Below, piece after piece: positions 50,964 through 57,666 of a DNA stretch of 64,000 nucleotides. The stretch covers positions 1 to 64,000 of the forward strand of contig JAEWMJ010000002.1 of NCBI GenBank assembly GCA_023393165.1, written 5' to 3'. Position 1 is the stretch's first letter; each line of letters starts with the position of its first letter. The translations under genes and the position numbers were made by a program. This stretch comes from Bacillota bacterium (GTDB lineage: Bacteria; Bacillota; Clostridia; Christensenellales; Christensenellaceae). Below the pieces are notes generated by a model, which worked only from the letters and a program-made list of their open reading frames with translations, was not told the DNA's origin and searched no databases.

Positions 50964-51920
50964 ATGTATATGCAATATGAGCCAGGCAATATAGCATCCG
51001 GTTTGCCTTTTAATGTTCTTTCCATTAATTTAAACCTGTTTTTCCTTCGGATTATGAAAGAACACTGCATATTCCTGGAAGCCAACTTTATGCCCAAAGA
51101 TGAGAATTTAGCTGATCAGGCCGGAAATATGAAAAGGGATTACGAAAACCTGCTGATGCAGGCAATCCCGATGGCTGACGGAGTTGTAAGTCCAAGCGCT
51201 TTAAAAGCCGGTCAATTTTTTACGCCCTATACGGCGCAGACTGAGCGCTTGACCTGCCATTTTACCGGGATCCCGATTAATTCAAACATAACGGTCCGTG
51301 AAAAAAAAATATCAACCGGCGACAGTGGACCCCTGCCATCCAACATTGACGCCAAAATCAAATTATTGAACGACGATTCCCGCCGTTTGACAGCCAAACT
51401 GAGGGATTTTAAGAAGAATTTACTGTCGGATGTTGTAAACTGCAGGATTTTCACCGCAAACTACCCGCTTGAGCTGCACCATATGGCAGAAGAAGCGAAT
51501 CATTATTTAAAACTTCTGGATGCATTGGATAATAGCGAGAATATCATGCAGGTCAAAAACCTTACGGATCAGGTTTCATTCTGGGATAAGAATATGGCGG
51601 AACACAATCTCTTTGCGGCAGGCAAACTTGATCCAACCGAAGAAAGCGCGATTGAGAAATCACGAAAGGCCGCCCAGGAGTTCGACCGTCTGGCATCAAA
51701 AGCAAAAACGATCCGAAAAAATCCGGAATCCGTGTTGGGGACCATAAGGGAAAGCCTTAACGCCGCAAGAAAGCTGCAGGAATTCCAGACGGGGGCGTTG
51801 AAAGGTATCATGGATTGTAAAATACAGTCCATTATTATTCCCCTGATTGCAGATCACCATATGCGGGAAACAGCCCATTTTATGTGGCTGCTTGAAATGG
51901 GCTTGAAAGCACTGATGTAG
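50964..51920 (+). CDS. DUF2935-family protein
   Basis: The 318-residue protein has the DUF2935 pattern LFFLRIMKEHCIFLEANF at residues 24-41 and a related segment in the second half (DQVSFWDKNMAEHNLFAAGKL, near 205), so it is a tandem helical bundle with conserved His residues that may bind metal. It is the second member in the window after 15597-16406. The start is uncertain: no good ribosome site precedes the ATG at 50964, while AAAGGGGG at 50871-50878 leads a TTG that soon meets a stop in another frame. Function unknown. Confidence 0.75.
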   Translation: MYMQYEPGNIASGLPFNVLSINLNLFFLRIMKEHCIFLEANFMPKDENLADQAGNMKRDYENLLMQAIPMADGVVSPSALKAGQFFTPYTAQTERLTCHFTGIPINSNITVREKKISTGDSGPLPSNIDAKIKLLNDDSRRLTAKLRDFKKNLLSDVVNCRIFTANYPLELHHMAEEANHYLKLLDALDNSENIMQVKNLTDQVSFWDKNMAEHNLFAAGKLDPTEESAIEKSRKAAQEFDRLASKAKTIRKNPESVLGTIRESLNAARKLQEFQTGALKGIMDCKIQSIIIPLIADHHMRETAHFMWLLEMGLKALM

Positions 51921-51931
51921 CCTGTAATCCC

Positions 51932-51957
51932 GGCGGCTTTTGCCGCTTTTTCTTTTT
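51932..51957 (+). terminator. Terminator of the DUF2935 gene
   Basis: GCGGC (51933-51937) pairs with GCCGC (51942-51946) around TTTT, followed by a long T-rich run. Confidence 0.65.
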
Positions 51958-52077
51958 ATAAAGCGGTTCATATAATTTTCGGCTCCCCTCCACATTGCCG
52001 TCACAAAACATAATTATACTTCTCATGACAGTAATCCATTAAAAATAAATATTTATGAGATAAAAGGAGTTGACAAT

Positions 52078-52734
52078 ATGAGAAAAAGACGGTTAAAATT
52101 ACTCATTGTTTTCGTTGTTGCCGCAGCGTTTTTTTTAAGCGCCTGTACGTCGCAATCTGCGGATAACGCTCTCCGGCAGTCTGCGGATGAAACCGCCCAA
52201 CCAGCCGCGGATGAAACCGCCCAACCAGCCGCGGATGCAAACGGTCAATCGGATGATGCAAATACTATTTACGGCAGCGTGACTGCCATAAACGGCAGCA
52301 GCATAACGCTCGAACTGGGCACGTTCAACCAGGACGCCTTCCCCAACGGAGGCGGGCAGCGCGGCGGACAGGGAGACGGACAGGCTCCCTCGGACATGCC
52401 TTCCGTGCAGCCCTCCGATATGCCTTCCGGACAGCGTCCGTCCATGCTTACCTTAACGGGTGAAACCACAACCATCACGGTCACAGATGAAAGTGTAATC
52501 ACAACACCGCAATTTGGCAGAAACGAAACGGGCGGACAGAACGGCCGGCAAGAAGTTCAGCCTTCGGACATGCAAACCGGACTGGCTGCGATCCAGGAAG
52601 GCAGCGTACTGAAAGTTGTTTATGCGTCTGATAACAAGACCATCCAGTCCATTACAGTTATGAACGGTTTTTCCGGCGGTCCTGGCGGCGAAAGCGCAAT
52701 CCCCGCACCTGCAGCCTCGGCTTCTGCGACTTAA
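52078..52734 (+). CDS. Lipoprotein with tandem repeats and low-complexity Gly/Gln/Pro region
   Basis: The 218-residue precursor has a basic n-region, a hydrophobic core and the lipobox LSAC (Cys22), so it should be lipid-anchored. Next comes an acidic Ala/Gln repeat (ADETAQPA twice, residues 36-51), a segment TIYGSVTAINGSSITLELG of beta type near 61-80, a Gly/Gln/Pro/Ser-rich stretch with three SDMPS/SDMQT-like units, and TLTGETTTITVTDES. I do not recognise a named family. AAAGGAG precedes the ATG. It is a single gene with a terminator. Confidence 0.75.
   Translation: MRKRRLKLLIVFVVAAAFFLSACTSQSADNALRQSADETAQPAADETAQPAADANGQSDDANTIYGSVTAINGSSITLELGTFNQDAFPNGGGQRGGQGDGQAPSDMPSVQPSDMPSGQRPSMLTLTGETTTITVTDESVITTPQFGRNETGGQNGRQEVQPSDMQTGLAAIQEGSVLKVVYASDNKTIQSITVMNGFSGGPGGESAIPAPAASASAT
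52183..52230 (+). repeat. 24-bp direct repeat, two copies, inside the lipoprotein gene
   Basis: Two identical 24-base units at 52183-52206 and 52207-52230 encode ADETAQPA, and a third partial unit begins at 52231. In-frame repeats of this kind can change copy number by slippage. Confidence 0.85.
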
Positions 52735-52841
52735 AACCCAATTATGGATTTCATTTTTTTCCGAGCCCAGAGAGACCCAATAATTTCGTGCGCTTTTTGG
52801 GTTTAAATACCAGCCTGTAAAGTTCTGGTGCTGGGGATCCC

Positions 52842-52885
52842 AAAAAGGCTTCAATCTGCGTTTTCCGCAGGCTGAAGCCTTTTTT
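52842..52885 (+). terminator. Terminator of the lipoprotein gene
   Basis: A long stem from AAAAAGGCTTCA and CTGCG pairs with CGCAG and TGAAGCCTTTTTT, about 110 bp after the stop. Confidence 0.7.
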
Positions 52886-52969
52886 AGCCATTTTTGTCAT
52901 ACACCTGAGTGGTTTAACTATGGATGTAGTGTTCCATTCAAAACAATAAATAATTGTTGTCGAATAAGA

Positions 52970-52997
52970 ACATTTCTTGCAGTTTATACATACATTA
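52970..52997 (+). promoter_or_regulatory. Sigma-K-type promoter without a recognisable gene
   Basis: AC (52970-52971), 17 bases, CATACATTA (52989-52997). AAAAAAGGGG (53013-53022) follows as a ribosome-site-like sequence. No start codon with a lasting frame follows before the terminator at 53063-53090. Confidence 0.6.
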
Positions 52998-53062
52998 TAA
53001 TACACACAAAAGAAAAAAGGGGAATTAAAGTATAAAACCATATTTAGCTCTTCCTTTAAGAA

Positions 53063-53090
53063 GGCATCCCTCCTCCGGGATGCCTTTTTT
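53063..53090 (+). terminator. Terminator of the gene-less sigma-K-type unit
   Basis: GGCATCCC (53063-53070) pairs with GGGATGCC (53077-53084), followed by six T. It closes a transcript of only about 85 bases from the promoter at 52970-52997. Confidence 0.75.
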
Positions 53091-53145
53091 ATACAAAATT
53101 CCTGAAAGACGCAATATTCAAATTAAGTTTTTTGGTCGAATTAAC

Positions 53146-53173
53146 ACATTTCGTCAGGCATTTTCATAGAATA
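53146..53173 (+). promoter_or_regulatory. Sigma-K-type promoter of small spore-surface gene 1
   Basis: AC (53146-53147), 17 bases, CATAGAATA (53165-53173): an exact match to the mother-cell sigma-K pattern known from Bacillus, 36 bases before the start codon. Confidence 0.7.
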
Positions 53174-53208
53174 AAATACACTTAATAGTAAAGGGGGGAT
53201 TATAATTC

Positions 53209-53475
53209 ATGTCAAACAGAGTATATAGGTATAGACGTAACAGTGGAAGTTCGAACCCATCCCTTGGCAGCAGAAATTCAAGTCTCCGGTCGCTGCGCGA
53301 TACCATTTTTGATCAGTTAGACCGTTTGGGACTGCGGGTTGACGACGACGATTTGCTGGCCGATTTGGAAGAATTTGATGAAAACGAGCTGTTTGCCATT
53401 CTTGGTCTGTTCGGACTTCTGGGGTATTTTGCCTTGTTGGGCCTCTTAAGTTCAAGGGAAGATGACCCTTGCTGA
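53209..53475 (+). CDS. Small unrecognised protein, spore-surface paralogue 1
   Basis: An 88-residue protein with a basic, Ser/Asn/Arg-rich N-terminus (residues 1-28), an amphipathic segment RDTIFDQLDRLGLRVDDDDLLADLEEFDENEL, and a hydrophobic stretch FAILGLFGLLGYFALLGLLSS near the C-terminus. The last 60 residues are clearly related to the end of the protein at 53675-54358. AAAGGGGGG lies 10 bases before the ATG. The sigma-K-type promoter suggests synthesis in the mother cell late in sporulation. I do not recognise a family. Confidence 0.75.
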   Translation: MSNRVYRYRRNSGSSNPSLGSRNSSLRSLRDTIFDQLDRLGLRVDDDDLLADLEEFDENELFAILGLFGLLGYFALLGLLSSREDDPC

Positions 53476-53554
53476 TCATAAAACCTGCATTTTCTTGAAT
53501 TACGGTCTATAGATGTTTCCGATAAATGGATTTTCAAAAATATTATTCAGAAAG

Positions 53555-53581
53555 CTGACTTCTGGTGGGAGTCAGTTTTTT
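53555..53581 (+). terminator. Terminator of spore-surface gene 1
   Basis: CTGACT (53555-53560) pairs with AGTCAG (53570-53575), followed by six T. Confidence 0.7.
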
Positions 53582-53612
53582 CATTTTTGCTCAGGAATCA
53601 TGTCGAATCGGC

Positions 53613-53640
53613 ACATTTTATGTAGGATTTTCATAGAATA
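53613..53640 (+). promoter_or_regulatory. Sigma-K-type promoter of spore-surface gene 2
   Basis: AC (53613-53614), 17 bases, CATAGAATA (53632-53640). The -10 box is identical to that of gene 1. Confidence 0.7.
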
Positions 53641-53674
53641 CATTACATTTACCAGAAAAGGAGATTATATTGTC

Positions 53675-54358
53675 ATGGGAAGCTATTCAAAACAGGATTT
53701 CCAAAAATACAGTCCTATCGGCAAAGGCTGTTATCCAAAAATGCCATCCTATCCCTGCAGGCCTAAAAGGGAATGTGACTGGCCTGTAAAACCGCGCAAA
53801 AAGTTTCCGGTTTATGTCTGCAAACCTGTGTTCCCACCGAAAAAACACGAATATTGCGGAAAACAGGCCGTTTGGGAACCATCTGGCGGAGCCCCGTCCG
53901 ACAATTGGGACCAGAGCAGCTGGCCTAAATACCCGCACTGGTATGCTCAGGATGACGGCCAGGATCCGTATTACCCGCAATCCTCGCCCTGGCCCTGGGA
54001 GGACGCCAATCAACAGGGGTCTGGTTACGGATGGGCGGAAGATGAAGAAGACGAACTGCAGGAAGATTGGGAGCAACAGGACAGCGGTTGGGAACAGCAG
54101 GACGCAGCCTGGCCGCCGGCAGAAGAGCAAGCACCACAGCCTGCCCAGGGAGATTCAGATCTTGGAGCAATGTTTAGCCCAATTATGGAACGCCTGCGCG
54201 GTCTGGGTCTTCAGGTTGACAGCGCCGATTTTCTGGGATTTCTGCGCGGCCTGAGTAAAAAAGAAATTTTCGCGGTTCTCGGATTGCTCGGTTTGCTGGG
54301 ATATTTCGTTCTGCTCGGATTTTTAAGTTTCGATGGGCCGGACGCTCGAAAAATTTAG
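53675..54358 (+). CDS. Unrecognised spore-surface protein, paralogue 2 (Pro/Tyr/Trp/Cys-rich)
   Basis: The 227-residue protein starts SKQDFQKYSPIGKGCYPKMPSY, then a Cys/Pro/Lys-rich part (to about 70), a Trp/Gln/Asp/Glu-rich low-complexity centre with repeats of the WEQQD type (about 75-160), and a C-terminal domain (about 168-227) with LRGLGLQVDSADFLGFLRGL and a hydrophobic end FAVLGLLGLLGYFVLLGFLSF. The C-terminal domain matches paralogue 1; the N-terminus matches paralogue 3. Composition suits a coat or crust protein. AAAAGGAG lies 11 bases before the ATG. No named family recognised. Confidence 0.78.
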   Translation: MGSYSKQDFQKYSPIGKGCYPKMPSYPCRPKRECDWPVKPRKKFPVYVCKPVFPPKKHEYCGKQAVWEPSGGAPSDNWDQSSWPKYPHWYAQDDGQDPYYPQSSPWPWEDANQQGSGYGWAEDEEDELQEDWEQQDSGWEQQDAAWPPAEEQAPQPAQGDSDLGAMFSPIMERLRGLGLQVDSADFLGFLRGLSKKEIFAVLGLLGLLGYFVLLGFLSFDGPDARKI

Positions 54359-54430
54359 CGGTTCTTCACCTAATTCGTCCCTTAAAGACTTCGTTTTCAG
54401 TATATCAATACAGTTCCCGGAAAACCGCCG

Positions 54431-54458
54431 AAAAAGCGTCCACCAAGGACGCTTTTAT
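54431..54458 (+). terminator. Terminator of spore-surface gene 2
   Basis: GCGTCC (54436-54441) pairs with GGACGC (54447-54452) with flanking A- and T-runs. Confidence 0.65.
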
Positions 54459-54526
54459 TGTTCCCCTATTCAGATGAACCGTCGTCTTTTTAATCCATTG
54501 CACTGTAAAAGCATGTCCGAATCAAC

Positions 54527-54554
54527 GCAACTAATGTAAATTATTCATTAATAA
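54527..54554 (+). promoter_or_regulatory. Degenerate sigma-K-type promoter of spore-surface gene 3
   Basis: The position equivalent to AC is GC (54527-54528), 17 bases upstream of CATTAATAA (54546-54554). The surrounding sequence, including CAGTAAAGGAG, lines up with the upstream regions of genes 1 and 2. Confidence 0.4.
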
Positions 54555-54590
54555 TAAAATGCACCTAACCAGTAAAGGAGATTGATATGT

Positions 54591-55175
54591 ATGGAGAACT
54601 ATTCCGATCAAAATTTTCAAAAATACAGTCCGGAAGGAGATGATGATCTTTACAGACTTCACTGCCCTTACAGGCCTAAAATGCAGTGTTGGTATTGTCC
54701 GGCGCCATACAGCGCTTGCGAATATACCGTTTATTTTTGCAAACCTGTGTGGCTATCAGAAAGTTACAAATATTGTAAGGGTCCCGGATGTCCGTACTGG
54801 TATGATCAGGATAACTGGCAGGATTTAGAACATCAGGAACTCTGGCCCTGGAATGACGTCTGGCAGGACTGTCGGGAACCGTATTCAACCTGTCCCTGGT
54901 ATATGTCGGAAGAGACGGACGGACTCCCTGCGGCAGTTAAAAACCGGATGGCGTTAGCCCAGGCAGGTAATGCCCTCAAATTATTGCATGAAGCTGTTCG
55001 CGCTGATCTGAGAGAGAGCGGGCCGGATATTGAATCCGGTTCCAATGATTATATAGCGGCGCTTTCGAGGCTGGATTCGTCCGAGCTTCTTAATTTGGTT
55101 GAGCTGGTCGACTCACTCTGGGTATCGCTTGTGTTAGTAATAATTGGAGGGCAGGATTTCAGAGACCGCGCTTAA
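54591..55175 (+). CDS. Unrecognised spore-surface protein, paralogue 3
   Basis: The 194-residue protein begins MENYSDQNFQKYSPEGDDD, the same opening as paralogue 2, and keeps the Cys/Tyr/Pro/Trp-rich centre (YRPKMQCWYCPAP, YFCKPVW, CPYWYDQDNW). The C-terminal region (about 110-194) is helical and ends with LLNLVELVDSLWVSLVLVIIGG, a shorter, diverged form of the hydrophobic tail of paralogues 1 and 2. The ATG at 54591 is 10 bases after AAAGGAG, matching the spacing in its paralogues; a TTG at 54582 is too close to the site. Function unknown; a coat or exosporium role is inferred. Confidence 0.75.
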   Translation: MENYSDQNFQKYSPEGDDDLYRLHCPYRPKMQCWYCPAPYSACEYTVYFCKPVWLSESYKYCKGPGCPYWYDQDNWQDLEHQELWPWNDVWQDCREPYSTCPWYMSEETDGLPAAVKNRMALAQAGNALKLLHEAVRADLRESGPDIESGSNDYIAALSRLDSSELLNLVELVDSLWVSLVLVIIGGQDFRDRA

Positions 55176-55193
55176 GTAAAATTGTTTTGCCTG

Positions 55194-55223
55194 AAAAAGT
55201 TCCCGGAATGCCGGGAACTTTTT
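55194..55223. terminator. Bidirectional terminator between paralogue 3 and the BclA-like gene
   Basis: A perfect 13-bp stem (AAAAAGTTCCCGG and complement) with the loop AATG and T-runs on both strands serves both convergent genes. Confidence 0.85.
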
Positions 55224-55236
55224 ACTTTATCGCTTT

Positions 55237-56280
55237 TTACGAAATCGCTATGCCTGCGCTCGCATAGCCTAACACTGTATTGATCAGGCTATCGCCTGCC
55301 GCCGTTGCAGAGAATACCATCAAAAAACGATTCCCGGCGGTCACCGGTATGTTAAGCCCTGCTTGAATGCCGTTGCTAACCGTTCCGGCGGCAACCGCCC
55401 CGGTCAATACGGGCGCCAGCGTTACGGAAGTACCGGGTATGGGTACAAAAATATTGCTGAGAGGGGCAGCCGATTGATACAACTGTGCGGTAATCGCTAT
55501 GGTTGTTGCAGGCAGGGACAGAGCCACGATCGTGCTGAAAAGCGCTGTAATTGACGTTATTATCCCGTCGCGCGGCATGGAAAACGCCATATCAGGGATC
55601 CCGGTCAGATCGATCGTACCGCTCAGCGCCACGGCTCCCGGAGCAGAATTACCAAAGGCAATAAACCCCGGTATACCTGCCAGCCCAAGAGCAATTGTGG
55701 TCAACGTCACAGGTATTCCGGAAGCGAAGGGTATGATCGCGCCGGCTCCAGCCGCACCTGTTGGTCCCGTCGGCCCTGTTTCCCCCGTGCCCGTCGCACC
55801 TGTCGGCCCGGTCGGTCCCGTCGGTCCTGTCGCGCCTGTTGGCCCCGTTGGTCCTGTTGCTCCGGTCGGTCCGGTTTCGCCCGTGCCGGTCGCACCCGTC
55901 GGCCCCGTTGGCCCCGTCGGTCCTGTTGGTCCCGTTGGCCCTGTCGGTCCTGTTTCACCTGTACCGGTCGCACCCGTCGGCCCCGTTGGCCCCGTCGGTC
56001 CTGTTGGTCCCGTTGGTCCGGTCGCACCCGTCGGCCCCGTTGGTCCAGTATGCCCAATAATTCCAGGTCCCATTGGCCCGGTCGGCCCCGTTGGCCCTGT
56101 TGGTCCGGTAGGACATACAGGCCGCCTGTGATGCCTGTGATCTGCATATGGATCACTCGAATCATTGTACTCCAAGCGTGGGTCAACCGGTTCATTACGA
56201 GGATCATTCTCTTCCAGCCAAAAATCTCTTCCGTTATTTGAAAACAAACCACGATTCCGATTATTATATCTGATTTGCAT
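55237..56280 (-). CDS. BclA-like collagen-repeat exosporium glycoprotein with BclB-type C-terminal domain
   Basis: The 347-residue protein has an Asn/Arg/Asp-rich N-terminus (1-57), a collagen-like G-X-T region (about 59-181, mostly GPT with periodic TGTGETG breaks), and a C-terminal domain (about 185-347) with IPFASGIPVTLTTIALG and PVTAGNRFLMVFSATA, typical of BclB-related exosporium proteins. Thr residues in GPT triplets are glycosylation sites in Bacillus BclA. I chose the ATG at 56280 with GGATGTGG upstream. The promoter at 56311-56338 is of sigma-K type. A glycosyltransferase gene lies directly upstream on the same strand. Confidence 0.9.
   Translation of the reverse strand: MQIRYNNRNRGLFSNNGRDFWLEENDPRNEPVDPRLEYNDSSDPYADHRHHRRPVCPTGPTGPTGPTGPMGPGIIGHTGPTGPTGATGPTGPTGPTGPTGPTGATGTGETGPTGPTGPTGPTGPTGPTGATGTGETGPTGATGPTGPTGATGPTGPTGPTGATGTGETGPTGPTGAAGAGAIIPFASGIPVTLTTIALGLAGIPGFIAFGNSAPGAVALSGTIDLTGIPDMAFSMPRDGIITSITALFSTIVALSLPATTIAITAQLYQSAAPLSNIFVPIPGTSVTLAPVLTGAVAAGTVSNGIQAGLNIPVTAGNRFLMVFSATAAGDSLINTVLGYASAGIAIS
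55738..56106 (-). repeat. Collagen-like GXT coding repeat
   Basis: About 41 G-X-Y triplets, chiefly GPT, with GATGTGETG breaks at three nearly regular points, encoded by a near-repetitive 9-base pattern. It is coding, not a CRISPR or satellite. Length may vary between strains by slippage. Confidence 0.85.
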
Positions 56281-56310
56281 AGTTATATACCACATCCTAT
56301 ATATAGATTT

Positions 56311-56338
56311 TATTCTATACTATGTTTTTAATACTAGT
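56311..56338 (-). promoter_or_regulatory. Sigma-K-type promoter of the BclA-like gene
   Basis: On the minus strand AC (56337-56338), 17 bases, TATAGAATA (56311-56319). This is the same -10 box as spore-surface genes 1 and 2 except for C to T at the first base. Confidence 0.55.
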
Positions 56339-56352
56339 AGCCTTTCCCTGCT

Positions 56353-57462
56353 TTATAATGCGCTCTTTTGGCTTTTGTCCATTTCATTTTTCTGTTTTAA
56401 TGATGCAAAGTACTTTTTATTATATAAGAATTCCAGTGATTGTGGCTTGCATTCGCCTGCCTTGTTGTTAAATATCTCCGCTCTCTCCCATTCGCCAAGC
56501 CTGTCATGACAAACAGCTAATTCCATAAAAGGAATAAAATCCGAATAATCCGAATTCACAAATTCCCGGTTGTATTCCGGAGCCTTCAACGTCGAGGCAA
56601 GTTCAAACCAAAAAGCAGCCTTGCGATATTCCTTTTTGTCCATTAAAAGACAGCCTATCATGCAGCAGGCTTGTGCACGCGGCACATCAAATGTAAATGT
56701 ATTCAGCAAAGATAAAAACGCAAGTTCGGGCATGTTTTTTAAAACGTAGCATTGCGCGAGTTCACAGCAGGCATTGATGCAGTCCTCTGTCAAGCCCTTT
56801 TTAGTCTGTAAAAACAAATTAAATCGTTCAATCGCCTCATCTATTTTTCCGCAGTCTTTTAATTCACGCGCATAATAATAATTTCCTCTGGGTGAAAGTT
56901 GCTTTCCTTCGGATAGAAGTCCGGCGTAGATCTCAATATATCTTCCTTTTACCGCTTTTTTGTTTTCTTTCCGGGTGATCGCGATATCACTTTGTATAAT
57001 ATTTCCCTCTGTCTTAAGGTATTCGTTTACCGGTTCGGTCCACTTAAAGCCGCGGCTTCTTTTGATAAGCCTCTCCCCGTAACGCCAGCAAACCGGATTT
57101 CCGTATGTATCAAAATCAATATTATGCCGCATCATGACGGCGTCTACGCTCTCATCCAGTTCTTCTTTCAAACGCAAAAGCAGGATCCTGTCGTCCTCAA
57201 GCAAAACGTCGTCCGCATCCAGCCACAATATATAATCCATCGCAGCCTGTTCAAACGAAAAATTCCGTGCAGCGGAAAAGTCATCCTTCCATTTATAATC
57301 ATAAATCTTATCCGTATGTTTTTTTGCGATCTCCTTCGTCCTATCCGTGGACCCTATATCCGCAATGATAATTTCATCTGCAATTCCACTAGCGCAATTA
57401 AGGCATGCGTCGAGCGTTTCTTCATCATTTTTAACTATCATGCAAAGGCTGATCGTCGGCAA
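56353..57462 (-). CDS. Family 2 glycosyltransferase with TPR-like C-terminus
   Basis: The GT-A domain (about residues 1-200) starts PTISLCMIVKNDEETL and has the metal-binding DADD in LWLDADDVLL near 80. The C-terminal half (about 185-350) contains helical TPR-like repeats (YYYARELKDCGKIDEAIERF; CCMIGCLLMDKKEYRKAAFWF). This SunS-like architecture is found in protein glycosyltransferases. I chose the TTG at 57462, 8 bases after GGGGG; a GTG at 57471 abuts that site. The promoter is an exact sigma-K match, so it probably glycosylates spore-surface protein, with the BclA-like Thr-rich collagen region as the first candidate. Confidence 0.82.
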   Translation of the reverse strand: MPTISLCMIVKNDEETLDACLNCASGIADEIIIADIGSTDRTKEIAKKHTDKIYDYKWKDDFSAARNFSFEQAAMDYILWLDADDVLLEDDRILLLRLKEELDESVDAVMMRHNIDFDTYGNPVCWRYGERLIKRSRGFKWTEPVNEYLKTEGNIIQSDIAITRKENKKAVKGRYIEIYAGLLSEGKQLSPRGNYYYARELKDCGKIDEAIERFNLFLQTKKGLTEDCINACCELAQCYVLKNMPELAFLSLLNTFTFDVPRAQACCMIGCLLMDKKEYRKAAFWFELASTLKAPEYNREFVNSDYSDFIPFMELAVCHDRLGEWERAEIFNNKAGECKPQSLEFLYNKKYFASLKQKNEMDKSQKSAL

Positions 57463-57492
57463 ATATCGCACCCCCGCTATAATTCTTTTATT

Positions 57493-57520
57493 TAGTATAT
57501 GGGAAACCTAAACCCGTTGT
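57493..57520 (-). promoter_or_regulatory. Sigma-K-type promoter of the glycosyltransferase gene
   Basis: On the minus strand AC (57519-57520), 17 bases, CATATACTA (57493-57501): an exact match to AC-N17-CATANNNTA, about 30 bases before the start. Confidence 0.7.
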
Positions 57521-57666
57521 GTCAAATGCTTTTTTTCCGTGGGATTAGTTACCATGCCAATGTTTGCCTGATGGGGTTGCGATGTTTGTAATACTTTTGT
57601 AATATATAAGCATATTAAGTAACACAATCGTAATATTGATGTGTTGCGGAAATGGAGGAATATCAA

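Noticed and set aside
54582..54590. TTG start for spore-surface gene 3
   Set aside because: Only one base from the ribosome site; the ATG at 54591 matches the spacing of the two paralogues.
55738..56106. CRISPR-like short repeats
   Set aside because: The repeats are in frame, have no spacers and encode G-X-T triplets.
55499..56131. 210-codon frame on the plus strand opposite the collagen region
   Set aside because: It is the mirror of the GPT repeat in the BclA-like gene; the minus frame has the start, promoter, C-terminal domain and terminator.
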